Source of the DNA: an uncultured Treponema sp.
GTDB lineage: Bacteria > Spirochaetota > Spirochaetia > Treponematales > Treponemataceae
Assembly: GCA_946186185.1 (NCBI GenBank)
Contig: CAMHMJ010000002.1
Location: forward strand, 62,001 to 126,000
Direction of reading: 5' to 3'
DNA length: 64,000 bases
Shown: in pieces, positions 49,826 through 59,157 of the stretch
Layout: the number at the start of each line of letters is the position of its first letter
Position numbering within the stretch: the stretch's first letter is position 1
Position numbers and translations under genes: made by a program
The notes under the pieces: generated by a model
What the model was told of the DNA's origin: nothing
Seen by the model: only the letters and a program-made list of their open reading frames with translations
Database searches by the model: none

Positions 49826-52204
49826 ATGATTTATAAACGAAGCTCCGGTATTATTTTATTTTTTCTCGTAAGCGTGTTTTTGTTTTTTTCATGCGAAAAT
49901 GGAGAGTCTTCTTCCGGCTCTGAGAACTCAGAAAATTCACCATCGAATAATCAGGTTACTTACTGCCGCTTTGTTGGAACTGTCGTTTATGATGAGGAGT
50001 TTTATTCTCCGGATAATTATGTTTCGAATAAGAAGGTTTCTGGCAAGGTAAGCGCTGAAGCTGATGGAATTGGTGTGCCGAACCCAAGTGATGTTTCAAA
50101 AGAAAGCCGGTTTGCAGGACCTGATTTTGGTACACCAACTTTTTCTGTTTCTGCCAGTACTGAAGACGGGCTTACTGCAGACCCCTTGCTGATTACCGGG
50201 CGGGATTTTGAAATTTCCCTTGCTTCAGGACACGAATGGACGGTTACCGTATCCTTTACAAGCGGAACGGAAACAATTACTGATTCATTTACAAAGAATA
50301 TTACGCCGGCGGATGCATTTTTTTTTCATGAGTTTTTTATAGTTCCAGATTCTGAAACTGGAACGGGCACTGTACAGCTTTCTATGAATGTTTCTGACCA
50401 TATAACTTTCCTGAAAATTTCCGGTTCGGGAATTTCTGGAGAAAATACCGTCAGCTGGCCGTCTGATAAGATGAGTTTTCTCTGTGATGGAGATTCCGGT
50501 TCAAGATTTATAGAGATATCTGCTGATGTTCCAAGCGGAATCTATAATCTTACCCTGAAATTTTATGACCATCAGGATGGAACTATTCAGTATGTAACAA
50601 ACCAGTGCGTGAATGTCTATAATGGTATGAGAACCGTTAAATGGAAGAGTGGCAGCACTAATTCCGGTTTGATTGCTGCTGACGGGACCTTTACCCTGAC
50701 GGATGCTCATCTTGCGGCCTTTAAGCGGAATGTTTTCTTTGTAGGGGCTGGAAGCAGTGCTAAGGGAACTCTTCTTCCTGGGGTGACTGCAAGTGATGAT
50801 AATACAGGAACAGCATATTCTCCATTTAGAAATATGGAAAAGGCCTTTATGGCAATTCACGATAGAAACGACCCTAATGCGGATTATACGATTTTTGTAA
50901 ATGGAGTGATAACACCATATAATGGTGCGATTGCAAATGAAGTCTGTAGGATGGATGCGACTGACAGTCAAAAAGGTTTGAATGGAATGGCAAAGTCTAT
51001 TACCATTTGCGGGGCAAACGGGCTTGATTCTTCCGGGATTCCAAAGGACGAACTGAACAGAAGTTTAAGTCCGACAGGTACTGGTTATTCTAATGGTTTT
51101 GCTTTGGGTGTTTTCTGTGATGTTCCTGTACATGTAAGAAATTTAAAATTGTGCGGTGCGTGTTCGTCAAGTTATGGTGGTGTTGCTGTCGCAAAAGGAG
51201 CTACTCTGTATATTGAAAGCGGAACGCTGATAACTTCAAATGTTGGAAAATACGGAGCTGGAGTTACTAATTATGGAACTGTCTATATGACAGGAGGAGA
51301 AATAAGTGAGTGTAAAAAATTCTCCACAAATTCTTATGGCTATGTCATTTATAACTACGTTAAAAATAGTTCGGATCCAATTCCTGTATTCTGCATGACG
51401 GGTGGAGTTATAAGAAATAATACTGAAGTTCCGACCTGTATTGTTTATAATTATGGTGGAAAATTTTATATGTCAGGAGATGCCCTTATTGGTGATGATT
51501 CTAAAACAACTTATGCAACCAGTAGTGACTGTTCGAACAAAGCTTCATCGATTATTCAAAATACATATTATAGTTCTGATACTCTAGCACCTAAAGGTCA
51601 ATTATATCTTGGTTATAAATACGACAGTAATAATCCGGATGTTCCTGTTGAAGCGACTTTGAATAAGGGTATAATGTATAATTTTGCCTCAAGTACTTCG
51701 GATACCTCTAGTGGTATAATATATAGTTTTCAAAGCACAATTAAGATGAATAGCGGGTACATAAAAAATAATGGTTCTAATAATGTAGGAGCAATAAATA
51801 TCTCTTCGACCAATACAAATTATAAAACACAGATAACCGGCGGAACCATAACAAACAATAAAGGCGGAGCCCTGGGAGCTATAAATTTGAACTGCTCTAC
51901 CGGCTGTTTTGTCATTGGTGAAAAGCCATATTTTCCAATGACTTTGGATAGTGATTTCATAAACTATTATACTTCTGGTATTATTTCCATCTCATCAGGT
52001 TTGATTCGTGTAGGGGACGCAACAATTCTTGCAACAATAAAGCCAAAGACATATACGGTTGGTACGCAGGTTATCACAATGATAAACGATACAACCTACC
52101 ATAATGTTGATAATCCAATTTTTGCCGTAGTAGACGACGATACCTCTGACAATTACCACTGGATAGTAAATACCTCCGGCTGTCTTGAGCAGGTTGAAAA
52201 TTAA
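49826..52204 (+). CDS. Surface lipoprotein with beta-helix repeats
   Basis: 792 residues. The lipobox LFFSC gives lipidated Cys23, followed by a Ser/Glu/Asn-rich linker. Residues about 45-290 are beta-sandwich-like. From about 300 on, FFVGAGSSAKG, SPFRNMEKAFMAIHDRNDPNADYTIFVNG and KSITICGANGLDSSG lead into repeats such as GTVYMTGGEISECK, FCMTGGVIRNN and KMNSGYIKNNGSNNVGAINIS, the signature of a right-handed parallel beta-helix. Similar treponemal proteins are thought to be surface adhesins or glycan binders; no catalytic motif was seen. The second half is noticeably AT-richer than the first. Confidence 0.75.
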   Translation: MIYKRSSGIILFFLVSVFLFFSCENGESSSGSENSENSPSNNQVTYCRFVGTVVYDEEFYSPDNYVSNKKVSGKVSAEADGIGVPNPSDVSKESRFAGPDFGTPTFSVSASTEDGLTADPLLITGRDFEISLASGHEWTVTVSFTSGTETITDSFTKNITPADAFFFHEFFIVPDSETGTGTVQLSMNVSDHITFLKISGSGISGENTVSWPSDKMSFLCDGDSGSRFIEISADVPSGIYNLTLKFYDHQDGTIQYVTNQCVNVYNGMRTVKWKSGSTNSGLIAADGTFTLTDAHLAAFKRNVFFVGAGSSAKGTLLPGVTASDDNTGTAYSPFRNMEKAFMAIHDRNDPNADYTIFVNGVITPYNGAIANEVCRMDATDSQKGLNGMAKSITICGANGLDSSGIPKDELNRSLSPTGTGYSNGFALGVFCDVPVHVRNLKLCGACSSSYGGVAVAKGATLYIESGTLITSNVGKYGAGVTNYGTVYMTGGEISECKKFSTNSYGYVIYNYVKNSSDPIPVFCMTGGVIRNNTEVPTCIVYNYGGKFYMSGDALIGDDSKTTYATSSDCSNKASSIIQNTYYSSDTLAPKGQLYLGYKYDSNNPDVPVEATLNKGIMYNFASSTSDTSSGIIYSFQSTIKMNSGYIKNNGSNNVGAINISSTNTNYKTQITGGTITNNKGGALGAINLNCSTGCFVIGEKPYFPMTLDSDFINYYTSGIISISSGLIRVGDATILATIKPKTYTVGTQVITMINDTTYHNVDNPIFAVVDDDTSDNYHWIVNTSGCLEQVEN

Positions 52205-52238
52205 AGCGTCGTGTCTTATATTCCGGGGCGTTATTGAA

Positions 52239-52261
52239 GGGGCCTGCAGCGCCCCTTTTTT
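52239..52261 (+). terminator. Terminator of the beta-helix lipoprotein gene
   Basis: GGGGC (52239-52243) / GCCCC (52251-52255) with 7-nt loop and six T. It lies 35 nt after the stop. Confidence 0.75.
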
Positions 52262-52305
52262 AATTTTCAGCAGCCTGCTTTCCATTTTCCATTTTTTCGA
52301 TTTTC

Positions 52306-52334
52306 TTGTAAAAAAACTTCGAATTCACTATAAT
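52306..52334 (+). promoter_or_regulatory. valS promoter, start codon at +1
   Basis: TTGTAA (52306-52311), 17 bp, TATAAT (52329-52334), valS ATG at 52342 after 8 nt; no Shine-Dalgarno. Confidence 0.8.
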
Positions 52335-52341
52335 TCACTTT

Positions 52342-55095
52342 ATGAAAGCTATTGAACTTGAAAAAGCATATAATCCGAAGGATTTTGAAGACAGAATTTA
52401 TGACGCTTGGGATAAGGGCAACTATTTTAAGCCTGCAAGCGACGAAGCATCTCCTATTCACGCAGAATACGTAAAAAAATGCAGCTGCAAAGACTGCTCA
52501 GGAAAAACTGGAACTTACACTGTGGTAATCCCACCGCCGAATGTAACCGGCGTTTTGCACATGGGACACGGATTGAATAATACTTTGCAGGACATCGTTG
52601 TCCGCTATCACCGAATGAAGGGCGACAATACTCTCTGGGTAACTGGTACTGACCATGCCGGAATTGCAACTCAGAACGTAGTTGAACGCCAGCTTAAAAA
52701 AGAAGGAAAGACACGAAACGACCTTGGCCGCGAAAAATTTATTGAACGCACCTGGGAAGTAAAAAAGGCTCACCACGACATTATCGTAAAACAGCAGAGA
52801 AAGCTTGGAAACTCTACTGACTGGGACCGGGAACGCTTTACTTACGATGAAGGACTTTCTTTTGCAGTTCGGGATGTTTTCGTTTCATTGTATGAGCGGG
52901 GACTTATGTATAAAGGTCAGCGCCTTGTAAACTGGTGTCCTCGCTGCGGTACTGCTCTTGCTGACGACGAAGTTGACCATGAAGACACTCAGGGTGCAAT
53001 GTACCACCTTTACTACGAATATGCAGACGGTTCTGGAAAAATTGAAGTTGCTACAACCCGTCCGGAAACCTTCTTTGGTGATACCGCTGTTGCCGTAAAT
53101 CCAAGTGACGAACGCTACACTGCTCTTGTTGGAAAAAAACTTAAGCTTCCAATTACCGGAAAAGAAATTCCTATTATCGCTGATGAATATGTTGACAAAG
53201 AGTTCGGAACAGGTATGGTAAAGATTACTCCTGCCCACGACCCTAACGACTGGGAAGTAGGTAAGAGACATAATCTTGAAGTTGTAAATCTTTTAACTCC
53301 AGACGGAAAGCTCAACGAAAATGTTCCTGAAAAATATCAGGGCTTGAAGCCAGAACAGGCCCGTGCTCTCGTAATCGAAGATTTGACAGAACTGGGGCTT
53401 TTCAAAGGCGAAGAAAAAATGGTTCACTCAGTAGGTCACTGCTACCGCTGTAAGACAGTTGTTGAACCATATTTAAGCTACCAGTGGTTTGTAAAGATGA
53501 AGCCAATGGCAGACAAGGCTCTTGCAGCCTGGAAAAATGGTGACATTCAGTTCTTCCCTAAAAAATGGGAAAACACATACGAGCACTGGCTTACAAATAT
53601 CCGCGACTGGTGTGTAAGCCGCCAGATCTGGTGGGGACACAGAATTCCTGTATGGTACTGTGGCGAATGCGGCGAAATGATTGTAAGCCGTACAGACCCG
53701 ACAGAATGTCCAAAGTGCCACGCAAAGGCTGATAAGCTTAAGCAGGATCCGGATGTTCTTGATACCTGGTTCAGCTCATGGCTCTGGCCTTTCAGTACCC
53801 TCGGCTGGCCGGAAGAAACGGAAGACCTTAAGCGCTTCTTCCCAACATCAGCCCTTGTTACTGCCTACGACATTATTTTCTTCTGGGTTAGCCGCATGAT
53901 TATGGCAAGCCTTGAATTTACAGGAAAGGCTCCTTTCCACGATATTTACATCCACGGACTTGTTCGCGACAAGCAGGGCCGAAAGATGAGTAAGTCTTTA
54001 GGAAACGGAATTGACCCTCTTGAAATCATCGATTTGTACGGTTCCGACGCCCTTAAGTTTACTTTGAGCTTTATGTGTGCCCAGGGACAGGATATTCTTA
54101 TTGATAAGGACAGCTTCAAACTTGGAAGCCGCTTCTGTAACAAGGTATGGAACGCAAGCCGCTACATCCTTGGAAACCTTGAAAGCCGAAACCTTATTCC
54201 TGTAACCGACGCTGACCTTACTGAACTTGATAAATGGATTTACAGCCGTTTGAATGCTGCCGTTAAAGCAAACCGGGAAGCTCTTGAAAGTTACCGCTAC
54301 AACGACGCTGCCAGCGCCCTTATGGAATTCTTCTGGAATGAATTCTGTGACTGGTATGTTGAGGCAACAAAGCTCAGCTTCTGGCACGGCGACGAACACG
54401 AAAAAGACAGAGCTGTTTCTGTTCTTTTGAACGTACTTGAAGAATCACTCAGACTTCTTCATCCGTTTATTCCGTTTGTAACCGAAGAAATCTATTCTAA
54501 GCTGCCGCTTGCTGAAATTATTGAAAACAGAAAGAAAGCCGGAACTCAGAAGGTTCTCTGCAATTCTGAATATAACGCAATGCTCATCAACGCTCCTTTC
54601 CCGGAAGTTGCAAAAGAGCGTGAAAATACAGCAGTTGATGCACGCTTTGATGTTCTTAAAGACCTTATCGGTCAGGTTCGCGGCCTTAGAACTGAATGCG
54701 GAATTGACCCTGCAAACAAAATCAATATTGCCATCCTTGTTACAAAGGGAAGTGAAGCTGAAGTTTGCCACGAAAAGGTTGACATGATTAAGCTTCTGGC
54801 CGGTGTTGCAAACGTTGAATTCGTTGAAGCAAAGCCTGCAAGCTCTGTTGGAACTGTTGGTAAGGGCTTTGAAGCATTTATCATCGTTGACGAAAGTATC
54901 AATAAGGAACAGCTTATTGCCCGCTTTAAGAAAGCCATCGAAACAGAAACAGGCTGGGTAAAAAAGAGTGAAGCAAAATTGAACGGAAGCTTTGCACAGC
55001 ACGCTCCTGCTGAAGTTGTTCAGGCTGAACGCGATAAAATGGAAGAAAGCAAACGCAAGATTGAAAAGCTTCAGAGTTATGTAGAAAGTCTGTAA
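52342..55095 (+). CDS. valS: Valyl-tRNA synthetase
   Basis: 917 residues. Class Ia synthetase charging tRNA-Val: HIGH motif PPPNVTGVLHMGHGLNN (about 67-83), editing domain with TTRPETFFGDTAVAVNP, zinc-type CGECGEMIVS..CPKCHAKAD, GHRIPVWYC, LDTWFSSWLWPFSTLGWPE, and KMSKS in GRKMSKSLGNGIDP (about 544-557). The C-terminal coiled-coil arm ends KRKIEKLQSYVESL. The start follows from the promoter. Confidence 0.98.
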   Translation: MKAIELEKAYNPKDFEDRIYDAWDKGNYFKPASDEASPIHAEYVKKCSCKDCSGKTGTYTVVIPPPNVTGVLHMGHGLNNTLQDIVVRYHRMKGDNTLWVTGTDHAGIATQNVVERQLKKEGKTRNDLGREKFIERTWEVKKAHHDIIVKQQRKLGNSTDWDRERFTYDEGLSFAVRDVFVSLYERGLMYKGQRLVNWCPRCGTALADDEVDHEDTQGAMYHLYYEYADGSGKIEVATTRPETFFGDTAVAVNPSDERYTALVGKKLKLPITGKEIPIIADEYVDKEFGTGMVKITPAHDPNDWEVGKRHNLEVVNLLTPDGKLNENVPEKYQGLKPEQARALVIEDLTELGLFKGEEKMVHSVGHCYRCKTVVEPYLSYQWFVKMKPMADKALAAWKNGDIQFFPKKWENTYEHWLTNIRDWCVSRQIWWGHRIPVWYCGECGEMIVSRTDPTECPKCHAKADKLKQDPDVLDTWFSSWLWPFSTLGWPEETEDLKRFFPTSALVTAYDIIFFWVSRMIMASLEFTGKAPFHDIYIHGLVRDKQGRKMSKSLGNGIDPLEIIDLYGSDALKFTLSFMCAQGQDILIDKDSFKLGSRFCNKVWNASRYILGNLESRNLIPVTDADLTELDKWIYSRLNAAVKANREALESYRYNDAASALMEFFWNEFCDWYVEATKLSFWHGDEHEKDRAVSVLLNVLEESLRLLHPFIPFVTEEIYSKLPLAEIIENRKKAGTQKVLCNSEYNAMLINAPFPEVAKERENTAVDARFDVLKDLIGQVRGLRTECGIDPANKINIAILVTKGSEAEVCHEKVDMIKLLAGVANVEFVEAKPASSVGTVGKGFEAFIIVDESINKEQLIARFKKAIETETGWVKKSEAKLNGSFAQHAPAEVVQAERDKMEESKRKIEKLQSYVESL

Positions 55096-55106
55096 TTTTT
55101 GGGTTT

Positions 55107-55181
55107 TAGGGGCTTTTCTAAAGCCCCTAGGCGAGAGGGTAGCCCGCAACAAAGTGCGGGCGCAGGGGGAGACTTCCCCCT
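55107..55181. repeat. Three tandem hairpins between valS and the HD gene
   Basis: TAGGGGCTT/AAGCCCCTA (55107-55115/55121-55129), GCCCGC/GCGGGC (55142-55147/55156-55161), and AGGGGGA/TCCCCCT (55164-55170/55175-55181). The first may help end valS, but no T run follows. The GC-rich block differs from the surrounding AT-rich spacers and is not the palindromic family above. Confidence 0.75.
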
Positions 55182-55207
55182 CCTAAAGAATATTCTGGAG
55201 GTGCATT

Positions 55208-55942
55208 ATGAAAAAAGCCAAGTATGAGATGAAAATTGAACGGTCTCAAAATATGGACTTGAACGACATGCAGCGTCTTAGCGAAATGCACCTTGCGCCG
55301 TATATGCAGCTTGCCACCGGGCTGATTGGAAAGGCCCGGCACGCTGGGGGAAATATGTTCCGTCACCAGATGGACACCCTTGCGATTCTGATTGACTACG
55401 GGTATATTGATTCGGTGCTCCTGAAGGCTTCGGTGGTGCACGACACTGTTGAGGACATTAAGGGCTTTGACCGGAACCTGATTGTGAATGCCGACAACGA
55501 GGGGCAGGCTGTTTTAGACCTGGTTCTTGAGGTAACCCGCCGGGAAGACGAGGATAAAAAGCAGTTTTTAAAGAGAATTCTTGATACCGGAACCCAGAAG
55601 GCCAAGATTTTAAAGTGTGCCGACAGAATCAGCAATATGATTTCCCTGGGCTATGTAACTGACCCGAAATTTATTGAACGCTACTGCGACGAAACAGAAT
55701 ATTTCCTTCTGCCCATGGCGCTGGAAATTGACTACAATATGTACAGCGAGCTCATCGAGCTTATTATGACACGCCGCCGCTATCTTGAAGACGGCGGATA
55801 CTTCTGTTCTACCAAAAAAGACAGCCAGTCGGAAAAAATCCCTCCGAAGGAAAATGCTCCTGCTGCGGGAACTGGTACTGCGGACGGAAGTGGTTCTGCG
55901 GACGGAAAAGGTTCTGCGGACGGTACGGAAAAAATCAAATGA
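55208..55942 (+). CDS. HD-domain hydrolase, possible (p)ppGpp hydrolase-like
   Basis: 244 residues. HD phosphohydrolase core: HAGGNMFRHQMDTLAILIDYGYID (His near 52), the HD pair in LLKASVVHDTVEDIKG (near 76-82), and ILKCADRISNM (Asp near 140). The HDTVED string and order resemble the hydrolase half of RelA/SpoT and MESH1-type alarmone hydrolases; no synthetase domain is attached. The last 35 residues form a Gly/Ser/Asp/Thr repeat tail (GTADGSGSADGKGSADG). GGAGG precedes the ATG; the TGA overlaps the next gene's ATG. Substrate unproven. Confidence 0.7.
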   Translation: MKKAKYEMKIERSQNMDLNDMQRLSEMHLAPYMQLATGLIGKARHAGGNMFRHQMDTLAILIDYGYIDSVLLKASVVHDTVEDIKGFDRNLIVNADNEGQAVLDLVLEVTRREDEDKKQFLKRILDTGTQKAKILKCADRISNMISLGYVTDPKFIERYCDETEYFLLPMALEIDYNMYSELIELIMTRRRYLEDGGYFCSTKKDSQSEKIPPKENAPAAGTGTADGSGSADGKGSADGTEKIK

Positions 55943-56838
55943 AAGTAAATTATCATACTCATTCTCGTTACTGCAGGCACGCACAGGGTGAAGTGAGGGA
56001 TTTTGCAGAGGCTGCATTTAACTCCGGACTTGAAGTGCTGGGGTTTTCAGACCATGCGCCTTTTCCGGTTCCCTTGTTCGGCGACCGTTACGGAAACGGC
56101 ATGGATTTTGATGAGCTGGATTCCTACCTGAGCGAGGTGCAGGAAGAACGGGAACGGTATGCAGGAAAGATGCAGATTTTTTCTTCCCTTGAGATTGAAT
56201 ATTTACCGGAGTTTGATGAAGCGGGAAGTGAGAATGCCGGAGGGGTTGCCGCGGACTGGGTGTCGGACGGCGGGGCCCACGGTTTTGCCGGAGCGCAGTC
56301 AGAACAGACTCAAAAAAGCTACTACCGCTGGCTTTTAGAAGAAAAAAAACTGGATTATCTTTTGCTGGGGGCTCACTTTTTCTACACAAAAAAGGGCGAG
56401 TTCCTTAATATTTACACTATTGAAAAGCTGGACAATGTTCTGGATTATGCAGAAGCCGCAGTTCAGGCTTTGAATACCGGGTATTTCAAGATTTTTGCTC
56501 ATCCCGATATTTTTTCAATGCTGGATTTTTCTGAAGATTCCCGCTGCTGTGATATTTACGATAAGGCAAGCGACATGATTATCGAAGCGGCCAAAAGAAA
56601 CGGGACCATTCTGGAGTTCAATGCCAACGGAATGCGGCGCGGTCTTTTTGATTATAGCGGAGAAGAACGCTGGCAGTATCCTCTTCTTAGTTTCTGGAAA
56701 AAGGTTTCTGAGGCCGGGTTACCGGTTGTGGTGGGAGCGGACGCCCATGTTCCGGATCAGGTCTGGGACAGCTATGTGGAGGAAGCATACCGTACCCTGA
56801 AGGAACTTGGAATTACCCCTGTGGAAAAGATTTTTTAA
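55939..56838 (+). CDS. Histidinol-phosphatase, PHP family (HisK/HisJ type)
   Basis: 299 residues. PHP metal-dependent phosphoesterase: NYHTHSRYCRHAQGEVRDFAEAAFNSGLEVLGFSDHAPFP at the N-terminus, LEIEYLPEFD, YLLLGAHFF, FAHPDIFSML, LEFNANGMRRG and VVVGADAHVPDQVW hold the trinuclear metal ligands. The segment QEERERYAGKMQIFSSLEIEY is typical of histidinol phosphatases, which dephosphorylate histidinol phosphate. A Gly/Ala-rich insert (about 95-115) is present. Coupled to the HD gene by an ATGA overlap; hisH-hisF are 49 kb away. Confidence 0.83.
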   Translation: MKVNYHTHSRYCRHAQGEVRDFAEAAFNSGLEVLGFSDHAPFPVPLFGDRYGNGMDFDELDSYLSEVQEERERYAGKMQIFSSLEIEYLPEFDEAGSENAGGVAADWVSDGGAHGFAGAQSEQTQKSYYRWLLEEKKLDYLLLGAHFFYTKKGEFLNIYTIEKLDNVLDYAEAAVQALNTGYFKIFAHPDIFSMLDFSEDSRCCDIYDKASDMIIEAAKRNGTILEFNANGMRRGLFDYSGEERWQYPLLSFWKKVSEAGLPVVVGADAHVPDQVWDSYVEEAYRTLKELGITPVEKIF

Positions 56839-56850
56839 TAGTGTTAAAAT
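56822..56850 (+). promoter_or_regulatory. nadE promoter, start codon at +1
   Basis: TGGAAA (56822-56827), 17 bp, TAAAAT (56845-56850), ATG at 56857 after 7 nt; it overlaps the end of the histidinol-phosphatase gene. No Shine-Dalgarno. Confidence 0.55.
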
Positions 56851-56856
56851 GGCACT

Positions 56857-59148
56857 ATGAATTGCAAGAATAATTATGGATTTTTCAGGGTTGCCTGTGC
56901 ATCCCCAGAGCTTAAGGTTTGTGACTGCGGTTTTAATGCAGAAAAGATAATCGATTCTGTCCGCTCTTTGAGTGAAGAAGGAGCGTCCCTTATTGTTTTT
57001 CCGGAGCTTTCCATTACCGGCTATACCTGCGGTGATTTGTTTTTTCAGAAGGCTTTGCAGGCTTCAGCAATCGAAAAGCTTGAATACATTGCAAAAAAAA
57101 CTTCATGGGCTGGGGCTGTTTTTACGGTGGGGCTTCCGGTCTGCGTGAACGGTGCCGTTTACAACTGCGCAGCGGTTCTGCATAAGGGAAAAATCCTTGC
57201 CCTGGTTCCAAAAACTTATATTCCAAATTATTCTGAGTTTTATGAAAAGAGGCATTTTGCTTCCTCTGTGACGGCTGCCCGGCAGGGAATTCAGTCCGTT
57301 TACCTTTCTGAAAAAAATCCCTGTGTTCCTTTTGGATGCGATATTCTTGTAAAATCTATAGAAAATCCTGACTTTGTACTTGGCTTTGAGCTTTGCGAGG
57401 ATTTGTGGGTGCCGGAACCTCCGAGTGTGAAGGCTGCCTTAAGTGGTGCCACGGTGATTGCAAACCTTTCCTGCAGCAATGAGGTTATCGGAAAGGCGGA
57501 ATATCGCCGCAATCTTGTAAAAATGCATTCTGCCCGCACGGTTTGTGCGTATCTTTATGCAAGTGCCGGCCACGATGAGTCAACACAGGATCTGGTTTTT
57601 TCCGGACACAACATTATTTCTGAAAATGGAACTGTTCTTGCTGAAAGCCAGCTGTTTTCCGGAAAATCCGTATGCTGCGACATTGACCTTGAACGGCTCA
57701 TGGCTGAGCGGGCAAAGACAGTGACTTTTTCTGACTGTGCAGGTTTGAACGCGGGTCTGAATGTGGGATTCAATGTGGGTCTCAATGTGTGCGGGGGCAG
57801 CTCTTTCGGTGCCGGAAATGCGTGGGGCGGTTTTTCTGTTACTCCTTCTGGAACTTCTGGTGCGGGCTGTGCAGCTGGGGTAGGGGCTTCCGGTTCTGGT
57901 GCTCCTGGAGCTGCGTCGGGGACTGCAAACGGTTACCGTGTAATTCAGATTTCTCTTAAAGAAAAAAATATTGAGCCCCGTGACTTAAAGCGGTTTGTAG
58001 ATCCACATCCTTTTGTTCCTTCCGGAAAAGTTGAACGAAGCGAACGCTGCCGCTCTGTAATTCAGCTTCAGGCGGAAGGACTTGCAAAGCGCCTGCGACA
58101 CATAAACTGTAAGTCGGCGGTAATCGGTTTGAGCGGAGGGCTTGACTCAACTTTGGCTCTTCTTGTAACTGCAAAGGCCTTTGATTTGTGCGGTTTTGAC
58201 CGAAAGGGAATCTTAGCCGTTACAATGCCTTGTTTTGGTACTACCGACAGAACCTACAACAATGCCTGTGCTCTTGCCCGGGAAGTGGGCGCTGAACTGA
58301 AGGAAGTGCGCATTGCAGAAAGCGTCCGCCTTCATTTTAAGGATATCGGTCAGGACGAAAATGTTCACGACATAACTTACGAAAACTGCCAGGCCCGGGA
58401 ACGAACTCAGGTTCTGATGGACTTGGCAAACAAGACCAACGGAATCGTAATTGGAACAGGAGATTTAAGCGAGCTTGCCCTTGGCTGGTGTACTTACAAC
58501 GGAGATCAGATGAGCATGTACGGCGTAAACTCCTCGATTCCAAAGACACTTGTAAGGCATCTGGTTGAATGGTTTGCAGATGAGGCGGAAAGTTCTTGCA
58601 GTGTGCAGGGGGCTTCCGGTGCGGTAGATGGTTCTTCAGGTGCGCATGGTTCTTCAAATGAGGTGAATTGTGCGTCAGGCGCGGAAAATTTTTCCTCCGG
58701 CGCAGAAAATAAGACTTCCGGGTCGGAAGATGAGTCTGAAACTTCGTCAAAAAGTCCGCTTTCGGCAGTGCTCCGTGATATCCTTGATACTCCTGTTAGC
58801 CCGGAGCTTCTTCCTCCAAAAGACGGCGTGATTTCCCAGAAAACGGAAGACCTGGTGGGACCTTATGAGCTTCACGACTTTTTCCTCTATTATCTATTGA
58901 GGTTCGGCTTTTCACCTTCAAAAATATTTTTCCTTGCAGAAAAGTCAGGTCTTCCTTACGACCGCGTCTTCATCCTGAAGTGGCTCAGGACCTTTTACCG
59001 CCGCTTTTTCAGCCAGCAGTTCAAGCGAAGCTGTATGCCTGATGGTGCAAAGGTTGGTACTGTAAACCTTTCTCCTCGTGGCGACTGGCGAATGCCAAGC
59101 GACGCAAGTGCAGCTTTGTGGCTGGAAGAAATTGAAAACTTAAAATAA
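56857..59148 (+). CDS. nadE: Glutamine-dependent NAD+ synthetase
   Basis: 763 residues, about 100 more than usual. N-terminal nitrilase-type glutaminase: Glu50 in VFPELSITGY, Lys119 in LVPKTYIPNY, Cys180 in FELCEDLW. C-terminal ATP-pyrophosphatase NAD synthase: SGGLDSTLALL (about 425-435), TMPCFGTTDRTYNN, TYENCQARERTQVLMDLAN, GTGDLSELALGW. It turns nicotinate adenine dinucleotide into NAD using glutamine ammonia. Two low-complexity Gly/Ser/Ala inserts interrupt it (about 295-360 with an imperfect NxGLNVG repeat, and about 578-635). Because both sit between domain elements, activity is probably kept. Confidence 0.94.
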   Translation: MNCKNNYGFFRVACASPELKVCDCGFNAEKIIDSVRSLSEEGASLIVFPELSITGYTCGDLFFQKALQASAIEKLEYIAKKTSWAGAVFTVGLPVCVNGAVYNCAAVLHKGKILALVPKTYIPNYSEFYEKRHFASSVTAARQGIQSVYLSEKNPCVPFGCDILVKSIENPDFVLGFELCEDLWVPEPPSVKAALSGATVIANLSCSNEVIGKAEYRRNLVKMHSARTVCAYLYASAGHDESTQDLVFSGHNIISENGTVLAESQLFSGKSVCCDIDLERLMAERAKTVTFSDCAGLNAGLNVGFNVGLNVCGGSSFGAGNAWGGFSVTPSGTSGAGCAAGVGASGSGAPGAASGTANGYRVIQISLKEKNIEPRDLKRFVDPHPFVPSGKVERSERCRSVIQLQAEGLAKRLRHINCKSAVIGLSGGLDSTLALLVTAKAFDLCGFDRKGILAVTMPCFGTTDRTYNNACALAREVGAELKEVRIAESVRLHFKDIGQDENVHDITYENCQARERTQVLMDLANKTNGIVIGTGDLSELALGWCTYNGDQMSMYGVNSSIPKTLVRHLVEWFADEAESSCSVQGASGAVDGSSGAHGSSNEVNCASGAENFSSGAENKTSGSEDESETSSKSPLSAVLRDILDTPVSPELLPPKDGVISQKTEDLVGPYELHDFFLYYLLRFGFSPSKIFFLAEKSGLPYDRVFILKWLRTFYRRFFSQQFKRSCMPDGAKVGTVNLSPRGDWRMPSDASAALWLEEIENLK

Positions 59149-59157
59149 CGTAAAAAT

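Noticed and set aside
54445..55152. Minus-strand frame of 235 codons inside valS
   Set aside because: Shadow frame antisense to the conserved valS C-terminus.
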